Made by a program: the position numbers and the translations under genes. The notes under the pieces were generated by a model. That model did no database searches. It had not been told where the DNA came from and saw only the letters and a list, made by a program, of their open reading frames with translations. Shown piece after piece: positions 53,570 through 62,240 of a stretch of DNA of 64,000 nucleotides; the first letter of the stretch is position 1, and each line of letters starts with the position of its first letter. Source of the DNA: Flavobacteriales bacterium (GTDB lineage Bacteria > Bacteroidota > Bacteroidia > UBA10329); contig WGMW01000007.1 in assembly GCA_016124845.1 (NCBI GenBank), forward strand, positions 49,784 through 113,783. The letters are read 5' to 3'.

Positions 53570-55165
53570 ATGAAACTCACATCCAAGGTCAATACGAAAA
53601 CGCAGCAGTACGCCTCAAACCGAGAAGGCATGCTCAAGCTGCTCGAAAAACTTGAAAAGCATTACGAAGAAAGCCGATTCCAAGGACAGGAGAAGCACAT
53701 TGAACGTGCACGTTCGAAAGGGAAATTGCTGGCGCGAGAACGCATCGAACTACTCCTTGATCAAGACAGTCCATTTTTAGAACTTCTGCCTTTGGCGGGT
53801 TTGGGCGGGAAAGGCTTCGGAACGGGCGGTACTACCGTTGGCGGCATCGGTATCGTTTCAGGTCGGTTGTGTTTGGTGGTTTCCAACGTGGGAACGAACA
53901 AAGGTGGCTCCATCGATTTCCCAACGCTTCAGAAAGCCATGCGGCTGAATGAAATTGCGGAGGAAAATGAACTTCCAAGCATCAATTTGGTGGAAAGTTC
54001 AGGCGCTAATCTTCCCGATCAGGCTAAGATCTTCAACCTCGGAGGAACGAACTTTCGCGACATCACCAGACGCTCCAAAAAAGGTATTCCATCCATTTCG
54101 GTGGTATTCGGAAATGCCACAGCTGGTGGTGCTTACATTCCTGGAATGTCCGACTATTCCATTTTTGTGAAGGAGCAAGCGAAAGTTTTCCTCGCAGGGC
54201 CGCCACTGGTGAAAATGGCTACGAATGAAGTGGTGGATGATGAAACCCTCGGTGGTGCAGAAATGCACACGAAAATCTCGGGAGTTTCCGATTATCTGGC
54301 TGAAGATGAACTGGACGGCATTCGTATTGCACGCGAATTGGTCGCAACGCTGCGTCCACCGAAAACACATTTTCAACCCGAAGGATTGGCCGAAGATCCA
54401 ACCTATTCCGAAGAAGAATTGCTCGGAATTGTTCCGCCAGATGTCAAAATCCCATTTGATATCCGTGAGGTGATTGCGCGTACGGTTGATGGCTCCGAAT
54501 TCACCGAATTCAAACCCGACCATGGCGAAACGCTCGTCTGTGGCTGGGCTAAAATTCACGGTTATCCGGTGGGAATTCTCGGCAACAATGGGGTGCTGTT
54601 TTCCGAAAGCGCCAACAAGGGAACGCACTTCATTCAGCTGTGCAACAAGAACGATGTGCCGCTGCTGTTCTTCCAGAATATCACGGGTTTCATGGTCGGA
54701 AAGGACTACGAGCAGGGCGGCATCATCAAGCACGGAGCGAAGCTGATCAATGCGGTTTCCAACTCAGAAGTTCCCGCCATTACCATTATGATGGGCGCGA
54801 GTTATGGTGCAGGTAACTACGCGATGATGGGTCGCGCGTATCAACCACACTTCTTGTTCTCCTATCCGAATTCACGGATTGCGGTTATGGGTCCTGAACA
54901 GCTAGCTGGAGTGATGGAAATCATCCAACGACAGGCGGCAAAAAAAGCGGGCAACGAATTCGATGAGAACCAAGCGAAAATGATGCGCGATTACATGATC
55001 CAGCAGGCCGTGAAACAATCGGATGCGTGGTTCTCAACGGGTCAGATATGGGACGATGGTGTCATCGACCCGCGACAGACAAGAAACTATTTGGGAATGT
55101 GCCTCGCGGTGGTCAATAACGCACCGATCAAAGGCACTGACAGTTATGGAATTTTCAGAATGTAA
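53570..55165 (+). CDS. mccB: Acyl-CoA carboxylase carboxyltransferase (beta) subunit, probably methylcrotonoyl-CoA carboxylase
   Basis: The 531-residue subunit moves carboxyl from biotin to an acyl-CoA. The N-terminal carboxyltransferase lobe contains GGTTVGGIGIVSGRLC and VESSGANLPDQ. The C-terminal lobe has the LAGPPLVKMATNEVVDDETLGGAEMH block, closer to methylcrotonoyl-CoA carboxylase than to propionyl-CoA carboxylase as I recall them, and NNGVLFSESANKGTHFIQLC with GASYGAGNYAMMGRAY. Methylcrotonoyl-CoA carboxylation is a step of leucine breakdown, which fits the adjacent crotonase and the isovaleryl-type dehydrogenase. Geranyl-CoA or another acyl-CoA carboxylase is the main alternative. The biotin-carrying partner follows 132 bp downstream. 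Confidence 0.88.
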   Translation: MKLTSKVNTKTQQYASNREGMLKLLEKLEKHYEESRFQGQEKHIERARSKGKLLARERIELLLDQDSPFLELLPLAGLGGKGFGTGGTTVGGIGIVSGRLCLVVSNVGTNKGGSIDFPTLQKAMRLNEIAEENELPSINLVESSGANLPDQAKIFNLGGTNFRDITRRSKKGIPSISVVFGNATAGGAYIPGMSDYSIFVKEQAKVFLAGPPLVKMATNEVVDDETLGGAEMHTKISGVSDYLAEDELDGIRIARELVATLRPPKTHFQPEGLAEDPTYSEEELLGIVPPDVKIPFDIREVIARTVDGSEFTEFKPDHGETLVCGWAKIHGYPVGILGNNGVLFSESANKGTHFIQLCNKNDVPLLFFQNITGFMVGKDYEQGGIIKHGAKLINAVSNSEVPAITIMMGASYGAGNYAMMGRAYQPHFLFSYPNSRIAVMGPEQLAGVMEIIQRQAAKKAGNEFDENQAKMMRDYMIQQAVKQSDAWFSTGQIWDDGVIDPRQTRNYLGMCLAVVNNAPIKGTDSYGIFRM

Positions 55166-55222
55166 ATGGATGAAATCCGAAATTCTAAATACTCAAATCC
55201 GAAACAATAATATGTTTCAACT

Positions 55223-55257
55223 ATCCGCGAAAATCCGTGCGATCCGTGTCATCCGCG
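55223..55257. repeat. Short tandem ATCCG(C/T)G repeats
   Basis: Four copies of ATCCGCG or ATCCGTG start at 55223, 55233, 55242 and 55251, spaced 9-10 bp. They lie in the 132-bp gap between mccB and mccA. Similar ATCCGCG-type stretches are a familiar intergenic feature of Bacteroidota. No promoter or terminator is evident in the gap. Confidence 0.65.
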
Positions 55258-55297
55258 TTCTATTACCCTCATTCGCTAATTCGCTAATCATCAACTG

Positions 55298-57265
55298 ATG
55301 AACTCAGTCAACTCTATTAACTCAATCCTTATCGCCAACCGAGGTGAAATTGCCTCACGCATCATTCGCACGTGCAAGAAAATGGGCATCCGAAGTGTGG
55401 CCATTTATTCGGATGCTGACCGTGGAACGCCTTACACGAGAGAAGCCGATCAGGCTGTCCATATTGGTGGGAACGAACTGGCTACTTCCTATTTGGATCA
55501 GGAGAAAATCATCGCTATGGCTCAAAAGGTTGGGGCTGATGCAATCCATCCTGGTTTTGGGTTCCTGTCAGAGAATGCTGGCTTTGCCAAAAAGGTGCAG
55601 GATGCAGGTCTGATCTTTATTGGACCACGACCTGAAGCCATTGAAGCGATGGGTTCCAAGTCGAAGGCGAAGGACATCATGCGCCAGCACGAAGTGCCGG
55701 TCATTCCTGGTTATCAAGGCGATGACCAGAGTATTGAAACGCTTTCTGCTGAAGCGGTGAAAATCGGATTTCCGGTATTGCTGAAAGCGGCTGCGGGTGG
55801 TGGCGGCAAAGGAATGCGGATTGTAGAAGTTGAGAAGGAACTGAAAGCTTCCATCGATGCTGCAAAACGAGAAGCGTCTTCGGCTTTTGGAGATGACGAA
55901 CTCATCATCGAAAAGTATTTCCCAAGCTCACGACATATTGAGTTCCAGATCTTTGGCGACAAGCACGGAAACGCCATTCATGTGTTGGAGCGCGAGTGTT
56001 CCATTCAGAGACGTTACCAGAAGATCATTGAGGAAAGTCCATCGCCAGCATTGAGTGATGCGCTGCGAAATGAAATGGGCGCAGCGGCTGTCCGTGCGGC
56101 CAAATCGTTGAAATACGACAATGCTGGAACGGTTGAGTTCATCCTTTCGGATAAGAATGAGTTCTTCTTCTTGGAAGTGAATACGCGCTTGCAGGTGGAG
56201 CATCCCGTAACGGAAGAGATCACAGGTCTCGACCTTGTGCAAATGCAGATCGAGGTGGCGGAAGGTCGTCCGCTTTCGGTCACGCAGGAAGACATCAGAG
56301 GCAACGGTTACGCCATCGAATGTCGATTGTACGCAGAAGATGCGGCCAACAATTTCATGCCTGCAACGGGCAAGATCTTGAAGTGGTCAACGCCAGCGAT
56401 TGACGGTTTGCGAATTGAAACAGGTGTGGAAAGCGGTTCGGTCATTTCTACGCATTACGACCCGATGATCGCGAAGCTGATAACGCACGGAAAGGACAGG
56501 GCAGAAGGTCAACGGAAGATGAGTGCGGCTTTGAGCAATCTGAATTGCCTTGGACTGACAACCAATCAGGATTTTCTGAAAGCCATTTTGGCAAATGCCG
56601 ATTTCCAAGCTGGGAAATACGACACGCACTTCTTGCAGAAGCAATTCAGCTATGAGAAGGCTCAATCGCAAGAGGCGATTGAATTGGCTGCCATTGCTGC
56701 TTCTGCATTTGACAAAGCAGAACGCGAAAGCAAACGGACCATACTTCAGAATGTGCCAAGCGGTTGGAGAAACAACTTCTATCAGCCGCAACAAGAGACT
56801 TTCTTGAATGGAGAAGAGGAGGTTTTAGTTAAGTACAACGCTTCTCTTTATTCAATTGGAGAAAATGAATTTGAGGTAAACGTTCAAGAGATTTTAGATG
56901 ATGAAATTCTCTTAGAATTGAACGGTATTCAAGAGCGGTTCACGGTTGTGAAAAGCGGAAACGACTACTTCGTTCAGCACGCGCAGAATGGAACCGTAAA
57001 CTTGACAAGGAAAGAGAGGTTCCCGTTGAAGGAAGCGGAGAAAGTAAAGGGCGGTTACATCAGTCCGATGCCTGGAAAGGTGATAAAAGTGCTGGTAGAA
57101 CCTGGACAGGAAGTGAAAAGCGGAGACGGTCTGCTGGTGCTGCTTTCCATGAAAATGGAAAACACCATCTGTGCCGATGAAGACGGAACCGTAGAGGAGA
57201 TTTTCGTAGCTGCGGAAGACGATGTGGAAGCTGGTAAATTGCTGCTTAAAATGAAGGAAGCCTAA
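55298..57265 (+). CDS. mccA: Acyl-CoA carboxylase biotin (alpha) subunit
   Basis: The 655-residue protein has an N-terminal biotin carboxylase domain: ILIANRGEIASRIIRTCKKMG, ATP-grasp KAAAGGGGKGMR, HIEFQIFGDKHGNAIHVLERECSIQRR and EVNTRLQVEHPVTE. A middle linker domain (about 455-570) and a C-terminal biotinyl domain follow, with the attachment lysine in LLSMKMENTI. It carboxylates its own biotin with bicarbonate and ATP and supplies MccB. Length and order match methylcrotonoyl-CoA carboxylase alpha. The stop is 3 bp before the next gene, the HEPN-like gene. Confidence 0.92.
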   Translation: MNSVNSINSILIANRGEIASRIIRTCKKMGIRSVAIYSDADRGTPYTREADQAVHIGGNELATSYLDQEKIIAMAQKVGADAIHPGFGFLSENAGFAKKVQDAGLIFIGPRPEAIEAMGSKSKAKDIMRQHEVPVIPGYQGDDQSIETLSAEAVKIGFPVLLKAAAGGGGKGMRIVEVEKELKASIDAAKREASSAFGDDELIIEKYFPSSRHIEFQIFGDKHGNAIHVLERECSIQRRYQKIIEESPSPALSDALRNEMGAAAVRAAKSLKYDNAGTVEFILSDKNEFFFLEVNTRLQVEHPVTEEITGLDLVQMQIEVAEGRPLSVTQEDIRGNGYAIECRLYAEDAANNFMPATGKILKWSTPAIDGLRIETGVESGSVISTHYDPMIAKLITHGKDRAEGQRKMSAALSNLNCLGLTTNQDFLKAILANADFQAGKYDTHFLQKQFSYEKAQSQEAIELAAIAASAFDKAERESKRTILQNVPSGWRNNFYQPQQETFLNGEEEVLVKYNASLYSIGENEFEVNVQEILDDEILLELNGIQERFTVVKSGNDYFVQHAQNGTVNLTRKERFPLKEAEKVKGGYISPMPGKVIKVLVEPGQEVKSGDGLLVLLSMKMENTICADEDGTVEEIFVAAEDDVEAGKLLLKMKEA

Positions 57266-57268
57266 TCG

Positions 57269-57955
57269 ATGTGCGCAAAGGAAAATAGGCAGGAGATAAC
57301 CCTCTCAGAACTCAAAAAGTGGTTTGAGATTTGGCGATGGATAATTTTTGATTTGCGAATTGCAATCGATAATCGAAACGATTTGTTTGAGGTTGGCTCA
57401 GACACGGAGCAGAAGGTAAAAGATCACGGATTTTACCACCATCATTTAGAACAGCTAAAGTTCATTGTGGTAATTCAGTTGTGTAAACTTTTTGTCAATA
57501 GCCGAACACAAAATGTAAATATCCAGAAGCTTTTCAATCGACTTAAGAATGATAAGTATGATATGGAGTTTAAGCAGAAGCTGAGAGATAATGTAAATGG
57601 TTATAACGTAGTAAGAAGTAAGAAGGAGATCATAGAACGAATAGTTGAGCTTGAAAAGGAACTTGATCAGAAGAAGCATGTAATTGAAAGATTGGATACT
57701 CTAAGACACACGGTTTATGCTCATTCAGATACTAACCCATCTAAAGAATATGTGAAATGGTCTGAAATGGAGGATTTAGTTCAATTTGCTGAGCGTATTT
57801 TCAATCAAATTCGAGGCGGTATCGATGGTGCGAATATGAACTTCGATAAAAACCTTGATTGGAGAGTAAAGGAGGTCATTCGGAACGCAGCTTTGTTTCG
57901 TGATAAGACGAAAGAATTGATAGATGAAAAGAATTCTAGCCTGAATAAACAATGA
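57269..57955 (+). CDS. AbiU2-like HEPN-domain protein embedded in the catabolic operon
   Basis: The 228-residue helical protein starts 3 bp after mccA and its stop overlaps the crotonase ATG (ATGA). The C-terminal half has the HEPN signature R-x5-H at R146-H152 (LRHTVYAHSD), the site used by HEPN ribonucleases and by AbiU2-type phage-defence proteins. The N-terminal half is helical (WFEIWRWIIFDLRIAID) with a HHH stretch at 57-59. Composition is markedly AT-rich: two 60-base lines inside it (57481 and 57541) count 33% and 32% GC, against 60% in the line at 58141 in the next gene. This suggests acquired DNA. No antitoxin or second toxin is adjacent. It could be a solitary defence ribonuclease or a non-catalytic HEPN. 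Confidence 0.75.
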   Translation: MCAKENRQEITLSELKKWFEIWRWIIFDLRIAIDNRNDLFEVGSDTEQKVKDHGFYHHHLEQLKFIVVIQLCKLFVNSRTQNVNIQKLFNRLKNDKYDMEFKQKLRDNVNGYNVVRSKKEIIERIVELEKELDQKKHVIERLDTLRHTVYAHSDTNPSKEYVKWSEMEDLVQFAERIFNQIRGGIDGANMNFDKNLDWRVKEVIRNAALFRDKTKELIDEKNSSLNKQ

Positions 57956-58773
57956 TGTTTAACCAAGAAGACCTCAATAAACTCAACGATTACACTTTCG
58001 CGTTTTTGGAAGTGGAGCACAGCGATAAGGTGTTGACCATAACGCTTGATCGTGCGGAAAAGAAGAATGCGTTGCATCCTGTAACTGCTAATGAATTGGC
58101 GTTTACGCTGACCTACGCCAAGCAGAACAAGGACGTTTGGGCGGTGGTGATAAAAGCCAATGGAGATGTGTTCTGCGCGGGTGCCGACCTGCAAGCGTTC
58201 ATGACAGGCGGTGGGGAAACCGATAGCACGGTTCCGAAAGCGGAAGGGGAGATTTTGATCGGAGAGCTTTTCAATGAGTTGCACAAACCGTGCATTGCGC
58301 AAGTGGAAGGCGATGCGTTTGCGGGTGCTTTCCTGCTGTTGGCGGGCTGTACGCATGTGGTGGCAGCCAATGATGTGAAATTCGGATTGCCAGAGGTGAA
58401 ACGCGGATTGTTTCCGTATCAGGTAATGGCTTCGTTGCTTCAAGTAATGCCAGAAAGGAAGGTGCTGGATTGGTGTATTCAGGGCTATAACTTGGATGCG
58501 CAGAAAGCTGCGGATTGGGGATTGGTGACACACCTCTCAGAACGAGGAAAAGTGGCGGAGACGGTTCAGGAATTGGTGCAAACAATCTTGACGAATTCGC
58601 CAACGGCCATCCGAATGGGGTTGGAGGCGTACCAGCACATTCGAAGTGACGACACGAAATCGGAGCACCGCTATTTGCAAGGCATGCTGATGAAAACGGT
58701 GCAGACGAAGGATGCGCAGGAAGGCATTGCCGCTTTTCGGGAGAAGCGTTCACCTAAATGGAGTGGGGAATGA
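57952..58773 (+). CDS. Enoyl-CoA hydratase/isomerase family protein (crotonase)
   Basis: The 273-residue crotonase-fold enzyme may be the methylglutaconyl-CoA hydratase of leucine breakdown. The oxyanion-hole segment is VFCAGADLQAFM. The second segment is VEGDAFAGAFLLLAGCTHVVAANDVKFGLPEVKRGLFP, with the catalytic-type glutamate in LPEVKRG; the earlier glutamate position of classical hydratases is not obvious here, so isomerase or another crotonase activity is possible. The ATG overlaps the HEPN stop; a second ATG at 57955 would also serve. It is followed by a 291-bp gap with palindromic repeats before BKACE. Confidence 0.86.
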   Translation: MMFNQEDLNKLNDYTFAFLEVEHSDKVLTITLDRAEKKNALHPVTANELAFTLTYAKQNKDVWAVVIKANGDVFCAGADLQAFMTGGGETDSTVPKAEGEILIGELFNELHKPCIAQVEGDAFAGAFLLLAGCTHVVAANDVKFGLPEVKRGLFPYQVMASLLQVMPERKVLDWCIQGYNLDAQKAADWGLVTHLSERGKVAETVQELVQTILTNSPTAIRMGLEAYQHIRSDDTKSEHRYLQGMLMKTVQTKDAQEGIAAFREKRSPKWSGE

Positions 58774-58781
58774 CGCGGCTC

Positions 58782-58814
58782 TTACGAATTACGAATGAAT
58801 ACGAATATGCGAAT
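58782..58814. repeat. Copy of the TTACGAATTRCGAAT dispersed repeat (half element)
   Basis: This 33-bp sequence matches the left end of the element at 60840-60965 with one difference (A for G at the tenth base). It lies just after the crotonase stop. Only the left half is present here. Confidence 0.7.
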
Positions 58815-58861
58815 TAGAGTGATGAAGGAATGGAGTAACGAAGCGATGAGGTTTCCAAGTT

Positions 58862-58940
58862 CCGTCATTGCGAGCGAGGAACGAGCGCGGCAATCTCATT
58901 GTGATTTAGATTGCCACGGCCTGCGGCCTCGCAATGACGG
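58862..58940. repeat. Nested palindromic element upstream of BKACE
   Basis: CCGTCATTGCGAG (58862-58874) and CTCGCAATGACGG (58928-58940) are a perfect 13-bp inverted repeat, enclosing a second one, GGCAATCT/AGATTGCC (58889-58896 and 58908-58915). A GC-rich stretch with TTAGGGATTGGAGCGAGC follows to about 59024. CGTCATTGCGAGC-type palindromes are dispersed repeats in many bacteria. The 291-bp gap 58774-59064 holds no gene. Confidence 0.82.
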
Positions 58941-59064
58941 TAGCTACGGAGCGCCCGCGTTAGGGATTGGAGCGAGCTGCCGTGCAGCGCGGAAAGCCCG
59001 ACCAGCCTGAGGCTGGGAACGCCCAAAAAATGAAACACGAAAACGAACACGATAAACTGATAAA

Positions 59065-59925
59065 ATGGGAAAGAAAGTAATCATAAGCGCATCGCTGACG
59101 GGCGTGCTGGCCAACCGAAAGCAATGTCCGTACATACCGTACACGCCCGAGGAAATTGCCGAGGAGGGCCGCAGGGCGGTGGAGGCTGGGGCGAGCATTT
59201 TGCACATCCACGCGCGGAATGACGATGGCACGCCAGCGTACGATGTGGAGACGTATGCGCGGATACACGAGGAGGTGAAGAAGCGCACGCCAGACGCGAT
59301 CATCAACTACAGCACGGGCGCGGTTTCGATAACGCGCGAGGAGCGGATTGCGCACATTACGGCTCTGAAACCCGACATGGCTGCGCTGAACATGGGCAGC
59401 ATGAACTATGGCATTTATTCGCCCAAGGCGAAGCAGTTTTACCACGATTTCGTGTTTCAGAACCCGTTCAAGGACATCCAGTTTTACTTGGAGAAAATGA
59501 AGGAAGCGGGCACGCGTCCAGAGATGGAGGTGTTCGATAACGGGCACATCAATAACGCCAATCCGTTGATCGATATGGGGCTTTTAGAGAAGCCGTACTG
59601 TTTCAGTTTTGTAATGGGTGTGTTGGGTGGAATTCCGCACAGCACGGCAAATATTCTGCACCAGAGCCGCAGCGTGCCTGAGGGTTCGGACTGGCAGGTG
59701 ATCGGTATCGGTCGCAAGCAATGGGCGAGTTTGGCGGCTTCGATAACGATTGGCGGGAACATCCGAGCGGGGCTGGAAGACAACTTCTACCTGCCCGAAG
59801 GCGAAATGGCGAAGAGCAATGGCGAGTTGATCGGTGCGGCTGCGCAATTGACCAGAATGTTGGGTCGTGAAGTGGCGAGCATTGCGGAGGCGCGGGAAAT
59901 GTTAAAGCTGCCGCTTAGGAGTTAG
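59065..59925 (+). CDS. Beta-keto acid cleavage enzyme (BKACE, DUF849)
   Basis: BKACE enzymes combine a beta-keto acid with acetyl-CoA to give acetoacetate and a new acyl-CoA. The 286-residue protein has the zinc motif LHIHARN (H47, H49), the glutamate in GGNIRAGLEDN, INYSTG and AALNMGSMNYG, all standard for the family. The substrate of this member is not readable from the sequence. It sits in the leucine-type cluster where an HMG-CoA lyase would be expected and none is seen, so it might supply or consume acetoacetate there; this is inference. The gene is GC-rich: lines at 59161 and 59281 count 68% and 62% GC, in contrast to its neighbours. Confidence 0.87.
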   Translation: MGKKVIISASLTGVLANRKQCPYIPYTPEEIAEEGRRAVEAGASILHIHARNDDGTPAYDVETYARIHEEVKKRTPDAIINYSTGAVSITREERIAHITALKPDMAALNMGSMNYGIYSPKAKQFYHDFVFQNPFKDIQFYLEKMKEAGTRPEMEVFDNGHINNANPLIDMGLLEKPYCFSFVMGVLGGIPHSTANILHQSRSVPEGSDWQVIGIGRKQWASLAASITIGGNIRAGLEDNFYLPEGEMAKSNGELIGAAAQLTRMLGREVASIAEAREMLKLPLRS

Positions 59926-59948
59926 GTATTAGCAATTAGCTTTTAGCT

Positions 59949-60368
59949 ATGAGAATGTGGATTTTCTTATCACTCTTCTTTCTGTTACCTGACTTAGTCT
60001 ATAGTCAAGGTACAACGGATAATTGTGAAGTGATGTTTGATGAAAACATAGGTCGAGAGGTCTATAAATTTGTTGATAGCCCTCCTGTTTACTCGAATGG
60101 TGGTGACAGTGGACTAACGCGGTTCATTGCTGATAGTTTGAGAATTCACCCTACCTGCATGGACATTATAGGAATTGTATATGTGGCATTTATTGTTGAA
60201 GTGGATGGGACGGTATCCAATCCATACGTTTTAAGAGGGGTAGAACCTTTCCTTGATAAAGAAGCGCTTAGAGTAATCTCAACTTTATCAAAATTTGAAC
60301 CTGGAAAATGTCAAGGTGAGATTGTTCCGGTCCGATATGTAGTACCAATAAGGTTTGCGCTCCAATAA
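59949..60368 (+). CDS. Exported TonB C-terminal-domain protein without membrane anchor
   Basis: The 139-residue product has a signal peptide (MRMWIFLSLFFLLPDLVYSQ) and a single TonB_C-type domain (about 60-139): VYVAFIVEVDGTVSNPYVLRGVEPFLDKEALRVIS, and YVVPIRFAL at the end (blocks shown split). Canonical TonB has an inner-membrane helix and a proline-rich spacer; both are missing, so this is a soluble periplasmic single-domain form, common in Bacteroidota. It may bind outer-membrane receptors or unrelated partners. The gene begins 23 bp after BKACE. Its composition is lower in GC than BKACE. The function is unknown. Confidence 0.78.
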   Translation: MRMWIFLSLFFLLPDLVYSQGTTDNCEVMFDENIGREVYKFVDSPPVYSNGGDSGLTRFIADSLRIHPTCMDIIGIVYVAFIVEVDGTVSNPYVLRGVEPFLDKEALRVISTLSKFEPGKCQGEIVPVRYVVPIRFALQ

Positions 60369-60378
60369 TCAGTTGCTA

Positions 60379-60834
60379 ATGAAAACACTAACCATTTTTC
60401 CGTTTCTCTTTTTACCCTTTTTCTGCTTCGCACAGAACAACAACCCCAATTATGATGAGAAGTTGGCGAAGGAGCTGAATGCCGATGATTATGGCATGAA
60501 GAGTTATGTTTTCGTGGTGCTGAAAACGGGCCCTGCGAAGATTGAAGACAAAGCGGTTTTGGACAGTTGTTTTGTGGGGCATTTTTCGAACATGCAAAAG
60601 CTGGCCGAAGAGAAGAAGTTGGTGGTTGCTGGCCCGATGGGGAAGAACGATAACAACTACCGAGGCCTGTTCATTTTCGATGTGGCTACGCAAGAAGAAG
60701 CGCAGGAAATGATGAAAGGCGACCCGACCATTTCCATGGGCATTTTTGAGGTGGAAATGTACGATTGGTACGGCTCGGCAGCATTGCCCGTTTACCTTGA
60801 GGCAGCAGATAAGATCTGGAAGCAGAAACCATGA
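60379..60834 (+). CDS. Exported YciI-like protein
   Basis: The 151-residue product from ATG 60379 has a signal peptide (MKTLTIFPFLFLPFFCFAQ); an in-frame ATG at 60355 would place eight residues before it, so I prefer 60379. The mature part is a YCII-type ferredoxin-like domain: KSYVFVVLKTGP, HFSNMQKLAEEKKLVVAGPMG, YRGLFIFDVATQEEAQEMMKGDP. YciI domains are usually cytoplasmic; a secreted one is common in Bacteroidota, with no established role. It is followed by a repeat element and the acyl-CoA dehydrogenases. Confidence 0.82.
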   Translation: MKTLTIFPFLFLPFFCFAQNNNPNYDEKLAKELNADDYGMKSYVFVVLKTGPAKIEDKAVLDSCFVGHFSNMQKLAEEKKLVVAGPMGKNDNNYRGLFIFDVATQEEAQEMMKGDPTISMGIFEVEMYDWYGSAALPVYLEAADKIWKQKP

Positions 60835-60839
60835 TAAGG

Positions 60840-60965
60840 TTACGAATTGCGAATGAATACGAATATGCGAATGTCACTATCTGAAATGTATGATGTGTCC
60901 GTAGAACAGTTGTGGTCTGCATGTTCGTCATATTCGTACCGCGTAGCGGAATTCGTAATTCGTAA
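60840..60965. repeat. Palindromic intergenic element with TTACGAATTRCGAAT ends
   Basis: The element runs from TTACGAATTGCGAAT (60840) to its near-complement ATTCGTAATTCGTAA ending at 60965. The left 33 bp recur, with one change, at 58782-58814. It fills most of the 149-bp gap between the YciI-like gene and the first acyl-CoA dehydrogenase. Confidence 0.75.
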
Positions 60966-60983
60966 CCACACAACAAGTCTGCA

Positions 60984-62138
60984 ATGAGCACCTACTTTTC
61001 AGAGGAACATATCCAATTCCGCCAGTCGCTGCGCGATTTCCTGCAACGGGAAGTGGTACCGTTTGTGGATGAATGGGAGAAGGTTGGAAATCCACCTCGC
61101 GAGATATGGAAGAAGTTTGGTGATATGGGTTATTTCGGGTTGAAGTACCCTGAAAAATATGGTGGTCTTGAACTCGATTTCTTCTACACCGTCATCTTCT
61201 TGGAAGAGTTGGCGCACGTCAATTCGGGTGGAACGGCAGCGGCTTTGGGTGCGCATGCTTATCTGTCGCTGGCCCACATGAACAATGAGGGAACCGAAGA
61301 GCAGAAAGAAAACTACCTGCGCGCTGGAATTGCTGGCGATAAATTCGGCTGTATGGCGGTTACCGAGCCGTTTGGTGGTTCGGATGTGGCAGCCATGCGC
61401 ACAACGGCAGTCAGAGATGGAAATGAGTGGGTGATCAACGGAAGCAAGACGTTCATCACCAACGGTGTTCTGAGTGATTTCTTGGTGGTTGCCGCCAAAA
61501 CAGAACCCGAATTGAAACAGGCGGGTATCAGCATGTTTGTGATCGATCGCGACACAGCTGGACTTTCAGCCACCAAATTGGATAAGCTGGGTTGGCGCGC
61601 TTCCGATACGGGCGAGATAGCCTTCGATAATGTGCGTATCCATGCATCTGCTTTGATGGGACAGGAGAACCAAGGTTTCTATTACATCATGCAGCAGTTT
61701 GCGCTGGAGCGCATCATCATGGCGGTGGGCGGTTACGCGGGTTCGGAATATGCGTTGGAATACGCGCTGAAGTACATGCAGGAACGGGAAGCGTTCGGTC
61801 GTCTGCTGACCAAGTTTCAGGAACTGCGACATCGCGTAGCGCAATTGGCTGCGGAAATTGAGCAGCAGAAACAGTTTGTCTATTACCTCGCCAACCGTTT
61901 CGACAAGGGAGAATACATCGTGAAAGAAGCTGCGATGGCGAAGTTGCTTTGCACGCAATTGTGTGATAAAACAGCATTTGAAGTGATGCAATTCCTTGGT
62001 GGTTACGGCTACATGGAAGAATACCAAGCTGCCAGAATGTTCCGTGACAGTCGCCTCGGACAAATTGGTGGCGGAACAAGTGAAATAATGAAAGAGATCA
62101 TTGCCAAAATGGCGATTGATGAGGTCAAATACAGTTAA
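60984..62138 (+). CDS. Acyl-CoA dehydrogenase (isovaleryl/long-chain type)
   Basis: The 384-residue flavoprotein introduces a double bond into an acyl-CoA, passing electrons to an electron-transfer flavoprotein. Motifs: the N-terminal helical domain, CMAVTEPFGGSDVAAM, NGSKTFITNGVLSDFLVV, and the C-terminal GGYGYMEEYQAARMFRD and GGGTSEIMKEIIAKM. The usual MCAD base position reads GGGTSE, without glutamate. The glutamate in ALERIIMAVGG takes the place of the base in isovaleryl- and long-chain enzymes, so this is that subtype. With carboxylase and crotonase upstream, isovaleryl-CoA is a reasonable substrate but not proven. A paralogue follows 102 bp downstream. Confidence 0.9.
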   Translation: MSTYFSEEHIQFRQSLRDFLQREVVPFVDEWEKVGNPPREIWKKFGDMGYFGLKYPEKYGGLELDFFYTVIFLEELAHVNSGGTAAALGAHAYLSLAHMNNEGTEEQKENYLRAGIAGDKFGCMAVTEPFGGSDVAAMRTTAVRDGNEWVINGSKTFITNGVLSDFLVVAAKTEPELKQAGISMFVIDRDTAGLSATKLDKLGWRASDTGEIAFDNVRIHASALMGQENQGFYYIMQQFALERIIMAVGGYAGSEYALEYALKYMQEREAFGRLLTKFQELRHRVAQLAAEIEQQKQFVYYLANRFDKGEYIVKEAAMAKLLCTQLCDKTAFEVMQFLGGYGYMEEYQAARMFRDSRLGQIGGGTSEIMKEIIAKMAIDEVKYS

Positions 62139-62143
62139 AATGA

Positions 62144-62224
62144 ACCGCAAAGACGCTGAGGTGGCGCAAAGGACGCAGAGAAAATCTTTGCGAACTCCGC
62201 GAAAAAACTCTGCGCCTTTGCGGT
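62144..62224. repeat. Palindromic intergenic element of the ACCGCAAAG family
   Basis: ACCGCAAAGACGC (62144-62156) is complementary at 12 of 13 positions to GCGCCTTTGCGGT (62212-62224). A related sequence occurs at 63785-63843. It fills the gap between the two acyl-CoA dehydrogenase genes. Confidence 0.7.
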
Positions 62225-62240
62225 AAAACCAGAAACACAA

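Noticed and set aside
58862..59024. Structured RNA or rRNA fragment upstream of BKACE
   Set aside because: The fold is explained by nested inverted repeats of a dispersed element; no rRNA or tRNA motif is present.
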